Source: Mobilitalea sp. (GTDB lineage Bacteria; Bacillota_A; Clostridia; Lachnospirales; Lachnospiraceae). Taken from it: a DNA stretch of 5,905 nucleotides. Position 1 is the first letter of the stretch. The number at the start of each line of letters is the position of its first letter. Positions 5,553 through 5,905 of this stretch are shown here, in pieces. The notes under the pieces were generated by a model that was not told the origin of the DNA, made no database searches, and saw only the letters and a program-made list of their open reading frames with translations. The position numbers were made by a program, and so were the translations under genes. The DNA lies in assembly GCA_029974875.1 (NCBI GenBank), contig JARKQP010000119.1, positions 1 to 5,905 on the forward strand, given 5' to 3'.

Positions 5553-5905
5553 CTACTCACCCCAATATTTCTGGTCGATGCTGCGGTAGCAGATCGCCTC
5601 ACTGATATGCCGGGAGGTGATCCTTTCACTCTGGTCCATATCCGCTATTGTCCGGGCCACCTTAAGGATTCTGTGATAGGCCCTCGCGCTCAGGTTCATC
5701 CTGATAAATGCTTCCTCCAACAGCTTCTGCTCCTTCGCCTCCAGCCTGCAATTTTTCTTAATGTCTCCCGGACCCAGCTCCGAATTAAAGTAGATATTTT
5801 CTCCTTTGTACCGCTCCAGCTGGATCTGTCTCGTCAGGTTGACCCTTTTTCTTATATCCTTGGAGGATTCCTGCACCTCCTGCTGCTGGAGTTCCTTGTA
5901 ATTCA
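5553..5905 (-). CDS. comM: ComM/YifB family Mg-chelatase-like AAA+ ATPase, 3' part (gene begins outside the window)
   Basis: ComM is a hexameric AAA+ helicase that in Gram-negative bacteria promotes branch migration during integration of transforming DNA; the Gram-positive YifB homologues are less studied. The visible 116 C-terminal residues form the Mg-chelatase C-terminal domain. ESSKDIRKRVNLTRQIQLER lies about 13-32, and the family signature LSARAYHRILKVARTIAD about 73-90. HISEAICYRSID and the terminal KYWGE complete it. The reading frame stays open to the window edge, upstream of the in-frame GTG at 5874-5876, so that codon is not the true start. The ATPase core (Walker A and B) lies outside the window. 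It precedes dprA by 66 bases on the same strand, consistent with a transformation or DNA-processing operon. Either symbol, comM or yifB, is used for this family. Confidence 0.95.
   Translation of the reverse strand, partial: NYKELQQQEVQESSKDIRKRVNLTRQIQLERYKGENIYFNSELGPGDIKKNCRLEAKEQKLLEEAFIRMNLSARAYHRILKVARTIADMDQSERITSRHISEAICYRSIDQKYWGE

Noticed and set aside
5553..5876. Short 107-residue gene starting at an internal GTG
   Set aside because: The frame continues upstream to the window edge with ComM-like sequence, so this is the end of a larger gene and not a small protein.

Overview
The window is a stretch of core chromosome from a low-GC Gram-positive anaerobe, most likely a motile member of the Clostridia and plausibly Lachnospiraceae (inference). 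The evidence is CodY (a Firmicutes-restricted regulator), strong AGGAGG-type ribosome binding sites, AT-rich intergenic DNA and the gene order. All six genes lie on the minus strand. Read in the direction of transcription, from high to low coordinates, they are: comM/yifB (3' part only), dprA, topA, codY, flgB and flgC (5' part only). No convincing gene lies on the plus strand, and I see no tRNA, rRNA, CRISPR array, transposase or phage gene.

Region by region. 5553-5905 holds the C-terminal part of a ComM/YifB Mg-chelatase-like AAA+ protein. After a 66-base gap, dprA (4374-5486) starts at a TTG with a strong ribosome binding site. topA (2306-4357) begins 16 bases after dprA ends, so comM-dprA-topA look co-transcribed; two of the three are DNA-processing genes linked to natural transformation. 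The 256-base gap 2050-2305 carries a good sigma-A-type promoter (extended -10) and a leader hairpin for codY. codY (1276-2049) is followed by an intrinsic terminator at 1180-1220, so it appears to be its own transcription unit. The AT-rich stretch 921-1179 must hold the promoter of the next unit, flgB (531-920) followed by flgC (1-350). These are the first two genes of a flagellar basal-body operon that runs out of the window. The flgB-flgC gap is unusually long (180 bases) and holds two strong inverted repeats.

How the genes fit together. In Bacillus subtilis the order is dprA(smf)-topA-trmFO-xerC(codV)-clpQ-clpY-codY-flgB-flgC (recalled knowledge). This window keeps the backbone but lacks the trmFO-xerC-clpQ-clpY block, leaving topA directly next to codY. 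CodY is the nutrient-sensing repressor that, in B. subtilis, also controls the fla/che operon starting at flgB. A weak CodY-box-like sequence lies in the flgB upstream region here.

This is mostly ordinary housekeeping DNA and I do not see a new defence or mobile system. The items most worth a second look are the inverted-repeat element between flgB and flgC, the divergent ligand-binding half of CodY beside a highly conserved DNA-binding half, and the possible CodY site before flgB.
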